A stretch of DNA of 64,000 bases from Jidongwangia harbinensis (GCF_020216025.1 NZ_JAIWNC010000008.1:248001-312000), one strand, 5' to 3'. Positions 14,247 through 23,661 are shown, counted from the stretch's first letter. Notes: generated from the sequence alone by a model not told the origin. Translations and numbers: made by a program.

Positions 14247-16640
14247 TCACCCGGTATGAACCGGGCCCGAGCCGCCACCCGGGGGCGAGCCGGCGGACGG
14301 CGAGTCATGCGGTGCGAAGAACGGATGCCGCGTCGACTGGCTGGGCACCGGCGGGCGGGCGGTGGCGCGCCCCGAGGCCGGATGCCGCGGCATCGGCACC
14401 TGGTCCCGCACCGGCGGCCAGGTGTCCACCACCGGAGCGAGCGGCTGCGCCGGCAGCACCCCGGTCGCCGGCACCGCGGTCACCGGATCGTCCGCGGTGG
14501 ACCGGACCAGACCGGCACGGTGCAGCTTGTGCCAGCGCAACCGGGCACCGGTCAGCGCCGTGGTGACGGACTGGATCAGAACCAGATACATCAACTGGCG
14601 GTACGCGAACTGCTGCAGCGGCAACCGCCACAGCGGGCCCATCGCCTCCCGGTCGATCCGGAACGCCACCGCCGCCGTGAACAACTGCAGCGCCAACATC
14701 CCGGTCCAGGCGATCACCGTGTCGCTGCGCTCCCAGAACACCAGGCCGTACACCAGAAGCACGTCGACCACCGGCGCGAGCAGCGGCAACGCCACCCCGA
14801 ACAGCGCCAGGAACGGCAGGCCCACCCGGCCGAAGCGGCCCGAGTCGCCGGAGTCGGTCAGCGCCCTGCGGTGCTTCCACATCGCCTGCATGGTCCCGTA
14901 GCTCCACCGGTACCGCTGGCGGTACAACTGCTCCAGCGTCGCCGGCGCCTCCGTCCAGGCCCGGGCCCGCTCCTCGTAGACCACCCGCCACCCGGCCCGG
15001 CACAACGCCATCGTGACGTCGGTGTCCTCGGCCAGCGTCTCGTCGCTGATCCCGCCGACCTCGGCCAGCGCCACCCGCCGGAACGCCCCGATCGCGCCCG
15101 GCACGGTCGGCATGCAGTTCAGCACCTCGTACAGCCGGCGGTCCAGGTTGAAGCCGATCACGTACTCGATGTGCTGCCAGAGCGCCACCAGGCTCTTCCG
15201 GTTGCCCACCTTGACGTTGCCGGCCACCGCGCCCACCGCCGGGCTGGCGAACGGCTGCACCAGCATCCGGATCGAGTCCCGCTCGAAGATCGTGTCACCG
15301 TCCACCGTGACGATCAGGTCGTGCCGGGCCAGCGCGATCCCGGTGTTCAGCGCGTTCGCCTTGCCGCCGTTCGGCACCCGGATGACCCGCACGTTCGGCA
15401 GCCGCATCCGCTCCACCAGCGCCGCGGTGCCGTCGGTCGACCCGTCGTCGACCACCACCACCTCGATCTCCGGATAGTCGCCGCCGGCCAGCGAACGCAC
15501 CGCCGCCTCGATGCCCTCCTTCTCGTTGTACGCCGGCACGATGATCGACACCGGCTCGGTGACCGGCGGACCCCAGGACCAGTCCGGCCGGCGGCGCTGC
15601 CGGGCGTGCCGGGTCGCCAGCAGAAGCAACAGGACGGTACGCACGATGGTCAGCACGCCGACCACCAGGAAGAGGCCGGCCAGGGCGTACACCAGGGCGT
15701 CGGCCAGACGTACGGTCCACAACAGCGCACTGCCGCGCCACCGGTCCGCGCTCGGCGCGGGCGGGTTCACCGGCAGCTGCGGCGCCGCACTCTGCTCCCG
15801 CAGCCCGAGGTTGAGTCCCTCGGTGACGGTGGTGAACCGGTACCCGCGCGCCTGCATCATCGGAATGAAGCTGCGCAGCGCCTCCACGGTCTGCGACCGG
15901 TCACCACCGGCGTCGTGGAACAGCACCACCGCGGACGCGTCCGCGGCCGGCACCGCGCTCGTGACGATCCGCTCGACGCCCGGTTTGCGCCAGTCGTTGC
16001 TGTCCAGGTCGTTCACCACGACCAGGTAACCCAGCTCGCCGGCGTCCCGGATCAGCCGCCAGTTGTCGTCGTCGATCGCGGCCGGCTTCGACGAGTACGG
16101 GAACCGCACCAGGTTCGTGTGCACACCGGTGGCGCGGGCGACGGCCACCTGCGTCTGGGACAGCTCGAGCTTGCGGCGCCACGGCGCGAGCCGCTGCATG
16201 TTCGGGTGGGTGAACGTGTGCAGCCCCACCTCGTGACCGGCGTCGGTGATGCTGCGCGCGACGTCCGGGTGGCGGGCCACCTCGGAACCCACCACGAAGA
16301 ACGTGCCGTGCGCGCCGTACTCCTTGAGCACCCGCAGCACCTTCGGCGTCCAGGTCGGATCCGGGCCGTCGTCGAACGTCAGCGCGATCGTCCGGGCCGG
16401 AAGCCGGTTGGAACTGACCTGCCCACCGGTGGTGTTGATGATCGGCCCACCGCTGCGGATCTCCCCGGGTACGCCGGACTGCTCACCGACCTCGGTCTCC
16501 ACGTGATCGCCGGCGAACTCGGCGTTCACGTACGCCTGCACCACCAGCACGCCCACGAAGATCAGGACCATCAGGGCGCCCAGCATGATCCGCGGCTGCG
16601 GCAGGAGGCGGCGACTGCGGGTCTTGGTGGGGGCGGTCAT
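14247..16640 (-). CDS. Polysaccharide deacetylase-glycosyltransferase 2 fusion
   Basis: 797 residues. After an N-terminal membrane segment (~20-38) comes a NodB deacetylase domain (~85-275) with TFDDGPD and the metal motif HTFTHPN. A second membrane segment (~312-335) leads into a processive GT2 domain (~360-610) with VVDDGSTDGT, VDGDT, EDTD and QRYRW, as in chitin, hyaluronan and poly-GlcNAc synthases. Further membrane segments follow. The protein should polymerise a GlcNAc-type glycan in the cytoplasm and deacetylate it outside. Its ATG overlaps the stop of the disordered protein 16637-18157 (ATGA), so the two are translationally coupled. No separate export gene is nearby. Confidence 0.9.
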   Translation of the reverse strand: MTAPTKTRSRRLLPQPRIMLGALMVLIFVGVLVVQAYVNAEFAGDHVETEVGEQSGVPGEIRSGGPIINTTGGQVSSNRLPARTIALTFDDGPDPTWTPKVLRVLKEYGAHGTFFVVGSEVARHPDVARSITDAGHEVGLHTFTHPNMQRLAPWRRKLELSQTQVAVARATGVHTNLVRFPYSSKPAAIDDDNWRLIRDAGELGYLVVVNDLDSNDWRKPGVERIVTSAVPAADASAVVLFHDAGGDRSQTVEALRSFIPMMQARGYRFTTVTEGLNLGLREQSAAPQLPVNPPAPSADRWRGSALLWTVRLADALVYALAGLFLVVGVLTIVRTVLLLLLATRHARQRRRPDWSWGPPVTEPVSIIVPAYNEKEGIEAAVRSLAGGDYPEIEVVVVDDGSTDGTAALVERMRLPNVRVIRVPNGGKANALNTGIALARHDLIVTVDGDTIFERDSIRMLVQPFASPAVGAVAGNVKVGNRKSLVALWQHIEYVIGFNLDRRLYEVLNCMPTVPGAIGAFRRVALAEVGGISDETLAEDTDVTMALCRAGWRVVYEERARAWTEAPATLEQLYRQRYRWSYGTMQAMWKHRRALTDSGDSGRFGRVGLPFLALFGVALPLLAPVVDVLLVYGLVFWERSDTVIAWTGMLALQLFTAAVAFRIDREAMGPLWRLPLQQFAYRQLMYLVLIQSVTTALTGARLRWHKLHRAGLVRSTADDPVTAVPATGVLPAQPLAPVVDTWPPVRDQVPMPRHPASGRATARPPVPSQSTRHPFFAPHDSPSAGSPPGGGSGPVHTG

Positions 16641-18157
16641 GAGGCTTCCTCGGTGGGGTCTCGCTTCGTCACCGGCTGGGTCCGGGTGCTGCGGGGGTCG
16701 TTGCTCGGCTCGTCCTCGTCGGTGGGGTCCTGGTCCGGTTCGCGGTTGCTCTCGGTGGAGGCGGCGGAGCTTTCGTCCGTGCGGCTGTCGTCGTCCGTGC
16801 GGCTGTCGTCGTCCGTGCCGCTGTTGTCGTCCGTGCGGTTGTCTTCGGTTCGGCTACTGGTTCTGTCGGGTGTGCGGTCGGGGCTGGTGGTCTCGCCGCT
16901 CGTCCCGCTGGTGCTGTCGCCGGTCCCGCCGCCGGTGCCGCCCGTGCCGCCGGTGTCGCGCGTCCTGCCGGTGTCGCGCGTCCTGCCGGTGTCGCGCGTC
17001 CTGCCGGAGTCGTCGCCGGCTTCGCCTGCGCTGCCGGTGTCGCGCGTCCTGCCGGAGTCGTCGCCGGCTTCGCCTGCGCTGCCGGTGTCGCGCGTCCTGC
17101 CGGAGTCGTCGCCGGCTTCGCCTGCGCTGCCGGTGTCGCGCGTCCCGTCGTTGCTGTCGGTGTCGTCGTCCGTGTTTCCTTCGTCGTTGTCCGCGCTGTC
17201 CGTGCCGCCTCCGCCGCCGGTGTCGCCTCGGCCGCCCGTATCGCTGCCGCTGTCGGTGTCGTTCTCGCCCTCGGAGGTGGGGTCGCCGTCGTTGCCGTCG
17301 GTGTCGCCGCCAGAACCGCCTGTGCTGCCGTCCGTGCCGCCGTCTGAACCGTCCGCCTCGCCGCTGTCTGTGCCGCCTTCTGAACCGTCGCTGTCGGTGC
17401 CGTCGTCGCCGTCGTCGCTGTCGGTGCCGTCGCTGTCAGGGCCGCCGTCCGATCCGCCGTCCGATCCGGCTGTGCCGCCGTCGGTTGATCCACCGGTGCT
17501 GCCGCCCGCGCCGTTGCCCGGACTGGCGGTGCCGCCGCCGGAACCGCCAGTGCCACCGCCCGCGCCGCCCGTGACCGGGCCGGGAAGTTTGGTGCCGGGC
17601 GTGGTCGTGGGCGGCACCGTGCCGCCACCGGTGGGCGAGGGCGACGGGGTGCCGGTCGGCTTCGTCGTCGACTCCGCCGGCCGGGTGGTCGTGGAACTGG
17701 GCTTCGGCGTCTGCGACGGCCGGGCCGCAGGGGTCTGGGACGGGCTCCGGGTGGACTCGGCCGTACGCGGACCGATCAGACCGGCCACCGGGGTGGTCCG
17801 CCGCGGCAGGGCCTCAGTCATGACCACCGATCGCGACGCACCGGTCGTGGTGGGCGCCGGAGTGGGCGTGACCCGGATCTGCTGCGCGTCCCGCCCGTCG
17901 TCGGCGCCCTCCCCCTGGAGAGCGGGCAGTGGCAGCACCGCGTTCGAACTGACCGGGCCGCCGGCCAGGCTGACGCTCACGAGGCCGCCGTAGAGCATGC
18001 AGACGCCCCCGAACGCATAGGCGAAACGTCGCAACACACGGCGCCGGCGTCCGGTCGAGTCGACGAACACCGGTGACGGCGCCGGAACGACGATCACCTC
18101 AGTGTCGAGGTTGTCACCGGCGGCGGTAGACAGGGTTTTCGGCTCCAGCGAAGTCAC
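16637..18157 (-). CDS. Membrane-anchored, disordered Ser/Asp/Gly/Thr-repeat protein
   Basis: 506 residues. A short cytosolic N-terminus with RRRRVLRR precedes one membrane segment (~48-70). About 430 extracytoplasmic residues follow: first a Pro/Thr-rich stalk, then Gly/Ser/Asp-rich low complexity and near-identical 16-residue repeats built around AGEAGDDSGRTRDTGS. The composition is strongly acidic and likely unstructured, suggesting a wall-spanning or glycan-associated scaffold. It is the first gene of a two-gene unit with the deacetylase/GT2 fusion, so a role in that polysaccharide's assembly is inferred. Start GTG 18157. No enzymatic domain. Confidence 0.75.
   Translation of the reverse strand: MTSLEPKTLSTAAGDNLDTEVIVVPAPSPVFVDSTGRRRRVLRRFAYAFGGVCMLYGGLVSVSLAGGPVSSNAVLPLPALQGEGADDGRDAQQIRVTPTPAPTTTGASRSVVMTEALPRRTTPVAGLIGPRTAESTRSPSQTPAARPSQTPKPSSTTTRPAESTTKPTGTPSPSPTGGGTVPPTTTPGTKLPGPVTGGAGGGTGGSGGGTASPGNGAGGSTGGSTDGGTAGSDGGSDGGPDSDGTDSDDGDDGTDSDGSEGGTDSGEADGSDGGTDGSTGGSGGDTDGNDGDPTSEGENDTDSGSDTGGRGDTGGGGGTDSADNDEGNTDDDTDSNDGTRDTGSAGEAGDDSGRTRDTGSAGEAGDDSGRTRDTGSAGEAGDDSGRTRDTGRTRDTGRTRDTGGTGGTGGGTGDSTSGTSGETTSPDRTPDRTSSRTEDNRTDDNSGTDDDSRTDDDSRTDESSAASTESNREPDQDPTDEDEPSNDPRSTRTQPVTKRDPTEEAS
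16953..17132 (-). repeat. 48-base in-frame tandem repeats within the disordered protein
   Basis: Three near-perfect 48-base units (16989-17036, 17037-17084, 17085-17132) follow two 18-base half units (16953-16988). All lengths are multiples of three, so copy number can vary without frame loss. Confidence 0.9.
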
Positions 18158-18690
18158 GACGCGAGCCTATGAACATCTACGAAGATCGCATTGAACGTCA
18201 CCCGAGTGAGCGACGGCAAAATGGTGTACGGAATTCACCCGAACCGGCGAGCATTCACGTTTGACCTGGTGGCCGGCGTCTGAATGCGATTCGTAAGAAT
18301 CCCTCTGAGCTGCACCTGAAAGATCCAGTGGCAGAGGTTACGCCAAATCGAAAACGATTTACCTGTCGTATTGACGACTCATCTACGAGCGCATTTCCGA
18401 ATCATTTTCAGGCGACGATAAAAGAATCTTAATGGCATTGCAGCGTAATGTCCCTTTTGTTACGGCGGTCCGTCGGGGTAGGCGGCGCGGCGCTTGTGTG
18501 GCTGTCTCCGTGGCGGTCTTCCGCCGACCGGCGAGGCGCTTGGTGCGGCGGCCGGACGTCCCTCCCGGTGATCGCCACTCGCCGGTGCAGGGGGTGTAGC
18601 GGGCTGGAGTGGGTGGGCGAGGCGCAATCCCCAGTGGTCGAAGGCGGCACCGGGGCGCGGTAGCTCCTCTCACGGCAGAGAAGTGTTGGC
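18158..18690. other. Upstream region of the polysaccharide genes, AT-richer
   Basis: About 530 bases without a convincing gene. The part 18170-18440 is markedly AT-richer than its surroundings and should hold the promoter of the gene starting at GTG 18157, but I cannot place -35/-10 boxes with confidence. A small palindrome at 18345-18360 is listed separately. Confidence 0.4.
18345..18360. promoter_or_regulatory. Palindrome AAATCG-N4-CGATTT, possible operator
   Basis: A perfect 6-base inverted repeat (aaatcg aaaa cgattt) in the AT-rich leader, about 190 bases upstream of the disordered-protein gene. Confidence 0.35.
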
Positions 18691-18696
18691 GCGGTG

Positions 18697-19041
18697 TGCC
18701 GTGGTCCCCGCGGTCGTGAGGTGTCCGTGTGTTGTGGGGAGTGGTGGTTCGGTGGGTGCCGTTGTTCCCCACGGCCGTGGTGTGACTGTGTGTTGTGGGG
18801 AGTGGTGGTTCGGTGGGTGCCGTAGTTCCCCACGGCCGTGGCGTGTCCGTGTGTTGTGGGGAGTGGTGGTTCGGTGGGTGCCGTAGTTCCCCACGGCCGT
18901 GGTGTGACTGTGTGTTGTGGGGAGTGGTGGTTCGGTGGGTGCCGTAGTTCCCCACGGCTGTGACGTGTGCGTGTGCTGTGGGAAGTGGAGGTTCGGGGAG
19001 GGCCGTAGCTCCCCACGGTGGTCGCTGTGGGGAACTACGGC
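18697..19041. repeat. 61-base tandem array with alternating unit types
   Basis: About five 61-base units plus partial copies. Each contains tgtggggagtggtggttcgg and a downstream ccgtagttccccacgg, so gtgggga/tccccac can pair within each unit. The linkers alternate between a cgtgtcc form (18721, 18841, 18961) and a tgtgact form (18781, 18901), pointing to growth by a 122-base dimer. The array closes with an inverted copy: gccgtagctccccac (19002-19016) pairs with gtggggaactacggc (19027-19041). As 61 is not a multiple of 3, the minus frames that stay open through it give repetitive peptides unlikely to be real. Confidence 0.85.
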
Positions 19042-19102
19042 TCGAGTGGGTCGGTCCGGCGCTGGGTGCAACGGCCTCATCCCGACCTGCGGGCCCAAGG
19101 AG

Positions 19103-19179
19103 CGTCGATCTTGGACCTGTGGTGGGGCGCAAACGGGGTGGGCGCCGACCAATCCGGCACCGCAAGTCCAAGATCGACG
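19103..19179. repeat. 14-base inverted repeat flanking 49 bases
   Basis: cgtcgatcttggac (19103-19116) and gtccaagatcgacg (19166-19179) are perfect inverted repeats. The size and arm length recall the composite repeat at 3988-4051, though the sequence differs. It may be a MITE-like or REP-like unit. Confidence 0.6.
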
Positions 19180-19398
19180 ACAGTTCGGGGTGCTGCGGTG
19201 CAGGTGGAGGGGGTTCCGGGCGGGGCGGACGAATGGCCCAGCAGGAAACAGCCAGAAATCTTAGAACTAAGTATCGACAGCCGTTGTGCCCTCGGCCGAC
19301 GGTCGTTAAGCTTGCCTGTGCGCGCTCCTATCGCCCGCTTCCCCCGTGGCAGGCGATCGGGGCGCGCGCCTATTTGTACCGTCATCGACGGCTGCTGA

Positions 19399-19653
19399 TC
19401 AGGCGTCGCGGAGCCGGCCGACCAGCGCATATGCGTCCGCGGCGAGCCGGTTGGCCACCGCGCGGCCGATGTCCTCGGCGGGAGCCCTCGCGCGACCACT
19501 CCGCACCGGCCGGTTCAGTCGGCCCCTGTGCGCCACGAGCCCCGGAGCCATCGCCCACGCCAGAGGCCGGCCAAGCCCCACGCATGGCCCCACTGGCCTC
19601 ACCACAGGCCGCAGGCCCCGGCTGAAGCGCAGAGCCAGCCAGCTCAAGCTCAT
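19399..19653 (-). pseudogene. Possible C-terminal gene remnant
   Basis: The last ~35 codons (about 19505-19399), reading RARAPAEDIGRAVANRLAADAYALVGRLRDA before TGA in outline, have the strong third-position G/C bias of local genes and look like a genuine protein end. Codons further upstream in the frame lose that bias and run into the low-complexity stretch. I read this as the tail of a gene whose front has decayed. No family recognised. Confidence 0.35.
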
Positions 19654-19654
19654 C

Positions 19655-19860
19655 TGCTGCTCAACCCTGGCAGCCGCTCGCGCTCAGGCACGCTGCTGCT
19701 CGCGCTCACGCCCGGCTGGAGCTCGCGCTCACGCCCCGGCACATGCTCGTGCTCAAGCCCGCGCCCGCAGCTCACGCCCACGCCAGCAGCTGCTCACGCT
19801 CAAGCCATGGCTACAGCTCAAGCCCAAGCAGCCACATCCACCCAGCCCCAGCGACGACTA
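19655..19860. repeat. Low-complexity GCTCA(C/A)GC-rich stretch
   Basis: Degenerate short repeats of gctcacgc, gctcaagc and gctcgcgc fill this stretch just beyond the 3' end of the mannosyltransferase gene. All frames give Ala/Gln/Pro- or Ser/Arg-rich sequence without domains. Probably non-coding. Confidence 0.5.
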
Positions 19861-19895
19861 CTCAAGCCCGATCAGCCGCCGAGACCCGGCGGCCG

Positions 19896-21488
19896 CTATA
19901 TCCAGCGACTGCCCAACCACATCCGCGACTGCCAGGACTCGTACGGGATCGACTGGCCCACGAAGATCGGATAGAAGTACGCGAAGCACAGCGCCACCAT
20001 CAGGACGTACAGGCCGACCACCACCGTGCCGACGAGTTGGCGGTCGGTGCGTTTGGAGCCGGTGGTGGTGCCCTCGGTGGGGGTCATGATGGCGCCCAGC
20101 GTGTACACCACCGCCAGCACCAGGAACGGCAGCGCGGGCAGCGCGTAGAACGCGAACATCGTCCGGCCGTCCACGATCGCGTAGTAGAACCAGGGCAGCA
20201 GGCCGGCCACCACGCCGGTGCCGATGGCGAAGGCGCGCCAGTCGCGGCGGGCCAGGCCGAACCAGAGCAGGGCGCCGAGCGCGGGCAGGAACGACCACCA
20301 CAGCAGCGGCGTACCGAGCAGCAGGATCTCCGCGGCGCAGCTGGGCGCGCCGCAGGTGCCGTTGCCGTTCCAGTGGAACGCCACCGGACGGCCGAGCAGC
20401 AGCCACTGCCACGGCCAGCTCTGGTAGACGTGCCGGTCGGTCAGGCCGCTGTGGAAGTTGTACGCCTCGGAGTGGTAGTGGATCAGGTTGAGCAGCGCGC
20501 CGAGGACGGGCGGCTCGCTCCACCCGTTCGCCTCCCGGTAGTGCCGGAAGTAGCCGGTGTCGGTGAGGAACCAGCCGGCCCAGGTGGCCAGGTAGAACAC
20601 GATGGTCAGCGCGAAGCTCAGCAGCAGCCAGCCCAGGTCGCCGAGCAGCCCGGCGGAGATCGGGCGGCGGGTCCCGCCGGAGCGGCGTGCGCCGACCCGC
20701 CACACCACCACCAGGATGGCGAAGAACGGGGCGAAGAACAGCGCGCTCCATTTTACGCCGCAGGCCAGGCCGAACATGATCCCGGCGACCAGCAGCCACC
20801 ACGGCGGCTGGCCGGGCAGGCGGCGGCCGCTGTTCGGGTCGTACCCGTTCTCCAGGGCCCGCAGCCAGCGTCTCCGGTACGCGTCCCGGTCGATCACCAT
20901 GGCGGCGAACGCGGCCAGGATGAACAGGCCGAGGAAGATGTCCAGCAGTGACGTGCGGGACAGCACCAGGTGGAACCCGTCCAGCGCGAGCAACAGCCCG
21001 GCGGTGCCGGCCAGCACGATCGAGTGGAACAGCCGGTACGCGAGCCGGGTGATGATGAGCACCATGAGGATGCCGGCGATCGCGGTGGGGACCCGCCAGC
21101 CCAGTTCGGTGTTGCCGAACGCCTTCTCGCCGAGCGCGATCAGCCACTTACCGAGCGGTGGATGCACCACGTACGCGGGGCCGTTGGTCTTCTCGTCCCA
21201 CTCCACGCCGTGCTGCAACATGTCCCAGGCGTCGGTCGGGTAGTACACCTCGTCGAAGATGTATCCCTTGGGACGGTCCAGGCCGACCAGCCGCAGCACT
21301 GCCGCGATCGTCACGACGAACGCGGTGACCAGCCACGAGTACGGGTTGAGCGCGCTGTCGAGCGTCGCCAACCGCCGCCGGACGGCAGTCGGGACGCCAC
21401 CCGCGCCGGAGGGCGGAGCGGGGTCCGGCCCCTCGTCCGGCGTGGCGGACGGTTGCTCCAGGTCTGTCTCAGCTGTCGCCGAAGTCAC
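19896..21488 (-). CDS. pmt: Dolichyl/polyprenyl-phosphate-mannose protein mannosyltransferase
   Basis: 530-residue multispan GT39 enzyme that transfers mannose from polyprenyl-phosphate-mannose to Ser/Thr of secreted proteins. The first extracytoplasmic loop carries the catalytic acidic pair in IFDEVYYPTDAW, followed by VVHPPLGKW, both diagnostic. About ten membrane segments and the C-terminal Trp-rich GIPYESWQSRMW-like ending (SIPYESWQSRMW) match the actinobacterial family. GTG 21488 is used; the upstream extension in the same frame has no coding character. It is divergent from rsmI with a 64-base gap, a common actinobacterial arrangement. Confidence 0.92.
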   Translation of the reverse strand: MTSATAETDLEQPSATPDEGPDPAPPSGAGGVPTAVRRRLATLDSALNPYSWLVTAFVVTIAAVLRLVGLDRPKGYIFDEVYYPTDAWDMLQHGVEWDEKTNGPAYVVHPPLGKWLIALGEKAFGNTELGWRVPTAIAGILMVLIITRLAYRLFHSIVLAGTAGLLLALDGFHLVLSRTSLLDIFLGLFILAAFAAMVIDRDAYRRRWLRALENGYDPNSGRRLPGQPPWWLLVAGIMFGLACGVKWSALFFAPFFAILVVVWRVGARRSGGTRRPISAGLLGDLGWLLLSFALTIVFYLATWAGWFLTDTGYFRHYREANGWSEPPVLGALLNLIHYHSEAYNFHSGLTDRHVYQSWPWQWLLLGRPVAFHWNGNGTCGAPSCAAEILLLGTPLLWWSFLPALGALLWFGLARRDWRAFAIGTGVVAGLLPWFYYAIVDGRTMFAFYALPALPFLVLAVVYTLGAIMTPTEGTTTGSKRTDRQLVGTVVVGLYVLMVALCFAYFYPIFVGQSIPYESWQSRMWLGSRWI

Positions 21489-21552
21489 CCCGCGATCGTA
21501 GGCTGCGCGGCTGACTGCCGGGGCCCGGCGCCCGGTGTGGTGGACTTCTCGC

Positions 21553-22398
21553 ATGGAAACAGGCAGCGGCCGGGTCGTGCTCGTGGGCGCTCCGCTCGGC
21601 AATGTCGGCGATGCGTCCACCCGGCTGCGCGACGTGCTGGCCAGTGCGGACGTGGTCGCGGCCGAGGACACCCGGCGGCTGGCCCGGCTGGCCCGGGACC
21701 TGGACGTCACGGTGGCGGGGCGGGTGGTGTCGTATTTCGAGGGGAACGAGGAACGCCGTACCCCTGATCTGGTCGACGCCCTGCGGGGTGGGGCGGTGGT
21801 CGCGGTCGTCACCGACGGCGGCATGCCGAGCGTGTCCGATCCCGGCTACCGGCTGGTCCGCGCCGCGCTGGAGGCCGGTTTCGGGGTGACCGCGGTGCCC
21901 GGGCCGAGCGCGGTGACCACCGCGCTGGCGCTGTCCGGCCTGCCCAGCGACCGGTTCGTCTTCGAGGGCTTCCTGCCCCGGTCCGGGTCGGCGCGCCGGG
22001 CCCGGCTGCGCGAACTGGCCGCCGAGCCGCGCACGCTGGTGCTGTTCGAGGCGCCGCACCGGATCGGTGACGCCCTCGCCGACCTGGTCGGGGCGTTCGG
22101 CGCGGACCGCCCGGCGGCGATCTGCCGGGAGCTGACCAAGACGTACGAGGAGGTGCGCCGCGGCACGCTGGCCGAGCTGGCGGACCGGGCCGCGGCGGAC
22201 CCGCCGCGTGGCGAGATCACGCTGGTGGTGGGCGGGGCGCCGGTGATCGTGGCGGCCCGTCCGGACGATGACGAGCTGCGTGCGGCGGTGGCCCGCCGCG
22301 AGGCCGGGGGAGTCTCCCGGCGGGATGCGATCACCGCGGTCGCCGAGGAGTACGGGCTGCGCAAACGTGAGGTGTACGCGCTGGTGCACGCGCCCTGA
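21553..22398 (+). CDS. rsmI: 16S rRNA 2'-O-ribose C1402 methyltransferase
   Basis: 281-residue SPOUT-independent tetrapyrrole-methylase-fold enzyme. It shows the RsmI blocks VLVGAPLGNVGDAS near the N-terminus, AAEDTRR, TDGGMPSVSDPGYRLV and FLPRSGSARRARL, and ends in a small helical domain GVSRRDAITAVAEEYGLRKREVY. It modifies the ribosomal P site. ATG 21553 is the family start. Divergent promoter region with pmt. Confidence 0.95.
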   Translation: METGSGRVVLVGAPLGNVGDASTRLRDVLASADVVAAEDTRRLARLARDLDVTVAGRVVSYFEGNEERRTPDLVDALRGGAVVAVVTDGGMPSVSDPGYRLVRAALEAGFGVTAVPGPSAVTTALALSGLPSDRFVFEGFLPRSGSARRARLRELAAEPRTLVLFEAPHRIGDALADLVGAFGADRPAAICRELTKTYEEVRRGTLAELADRAAADPPRGEITLVVGGAPVIVAARPDDDELRAAVARREAGGVSRRDAITAVAEEYGLRKREVYALVHAP

Positions 22399-22401
22399 CG
22401 G

Positions 22402-23541
22402 TCAGTACGCGGCGACCAGGAAGCCGGCCAGCAGCAGGGCCGGTCCGGCGAGGCTGATCAGCACCGCGTGCCGGCGGGCCCTCGACGTCTCCAGCTGGCG
22501 GGCGCCGGTGGTGCCGGCGATGCCGTACCCGCAGAACAGGACCAGCAGGAACCCGAGCAGCCAGCGCAGGTGCACGAGCAGGCCGGTGCCGACGTACGCC
22601 TGCCGGCTGTCCGCGGCCACCATCCGGGCCGGCGTGGTACCGCCTTCCCGGGTCGCCGCGGTGTCGACACCGAGCAGCGCCACCTTGTTGACCGTGTAGC
22701 CGCCGTCCGCGGCGGTGAACGAGCCGCTGCAGCGCTGGCCGACGCCGGAGCCGATGCACTGGTGGACCGTGGCGGTCCCGGCGTCGCCGTGCCCGACGGC
22801 CAGCCAGAACGGTTCCGCGCTGACCCACGAGAAGAACGCCGCGGCCAGCGCGAACACGATGAGACCGGCGAGCCCGGGCAGGGGCCGGCGCGGCGACTGC
22901 GGCCGCGGGCGGGGCGGTCTGCCGCGTCCCGGGTCGACGTCCGGCTGCGCCTCGGCCGCGTCCCGGTCCGCTTCGCTGAGCCAGAACGGCGAGTGTTCCA
23001 TCCGCCAGCGGGCGGCCTCCAGCGCGGAGTCGGTGGCCTGGGCCGGCGCGGGGCGCGGGCGCTCGGGCTCGATCGACACGGTCGGCCGGTTGTGGTCGGG
23101 CTCCGGCAGGACCATCACGTCGGGTACGCCGTCCACCCGGATCGCCAGCTCGGGCCGGTTCGGGGCGACCGCCGCCTCCGAGGTCGCGGCCCGCGCCGGG
23201 GGAGTCGCCCCCTTGGGGCTCGCGGCCGGCGCGGGAGCGGCAGCGACCTCGGGGCTCCCGGTCTTCGGGGCCACGGGCAGCGCGGGGGCGGGCTCGTCGG
23301 TGGGGTCGTCGGCGGGCTCGGCCGACGGCAGCACCGTGCGGGGCGGGACGGTCGGCGTGGTCTCGGCCGGCTGGGTCACCGCGTCCCGGGCGGGCGGAGG
23401 CGGACCGGTCACTGGCCGGCGGCGGGGCCGGCGTCGGCGGGCGGGTACCGACCCGGCCGGTGCCTCGTCGACGTCGCGGTCGGCGTCGGGGCCGGGCCCG
23501 GCGGTGCGGTCCTCCGCCGGCTGCGGTGCGTCTCCGGTCAC
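22402..23541 (-). CDS. Hypothetical proline-rich membrane protein
   Basis: 379 residues. The first ~220 are disordered, rich in Pro, Ala and acidic residues, with no fold visible. The C-terminal part has three membrane segments (about 228-245, 310-332 and 355-376). Between the first and second lies an exported segment with two cysteines ([13 protein letters not shown]) that may form a disulfide. Similar long-tailed proteins are common in Micromonosporaceae, but I cannot name a family. It converges with rsmI 3 bases past the rsmI stop. GTG 23541 is the start. Confidence 0.75.
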   Translation of the reverse strand: MTGDAPQPAEDRTAGPGPDADRDVDEAPAGSVPARRRRPRRRPVTGPPPPARDAVTQPAETTPTVPPRTVLPSAEPADDPTDEPAPALPVAPKTGSPEVAAAPAPAASPKGATPPARAATSEAAVAPNRPELAIRVDGVPDVMVLPEPDHNRPTVSIEPERPRPAPAQATDSALEAARWRMEHSPFWLSEADRDAAEAQPDVDPGRGRPPRPRPQSPRRPLPGLAGLIVFALAAAFFSWVSAEPFWLAVGHGDAGTATVHQCIGSGVGQRCSGSFTAADGGYTVNKVALLGVDTAATREGGTTPARMVAADSRQAYVGTGLLVHLRWLLGFLLVLFCGYGIAGTTGARQLETSRARRHAVLISLAGPALLLAGFLVAAY

Positions 23542-23661
23542 CGGTTCATTGGACTACGCCGCTGCGCCGCAATCACGTCCTTATGTGGGCGTGTCGGGAT
23601 AAATGGGAACGATACCTATCCGTTCGCGGGCGGGTCCGGGCAATCACTACGCTGGACAACC

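Noticed and set aside
14256..17993. A 1245-codon plus-strand frame
   Set aside because: Antisense to the deacetylase/glycosyltransferase and the disordered protein; no domain and compositionally biased.
18697..19041. Possible CRISPR array
   Set aside because: Repeats are contiguous with no unique spacers, and no cas gene is present in the window.
18383..19171. Repetitive minus-strand frames (His/Thr/Pro-rich)
   Set aside because: All three frames stay open because a 61-base unit rotates the frame; no ribosome site or fold.
23542..23661. T-box or other riboswitch before metG
   Set aside because: The leader is only 120 bases and lacks a specifier stem and T-box sequence; trpS likewise.
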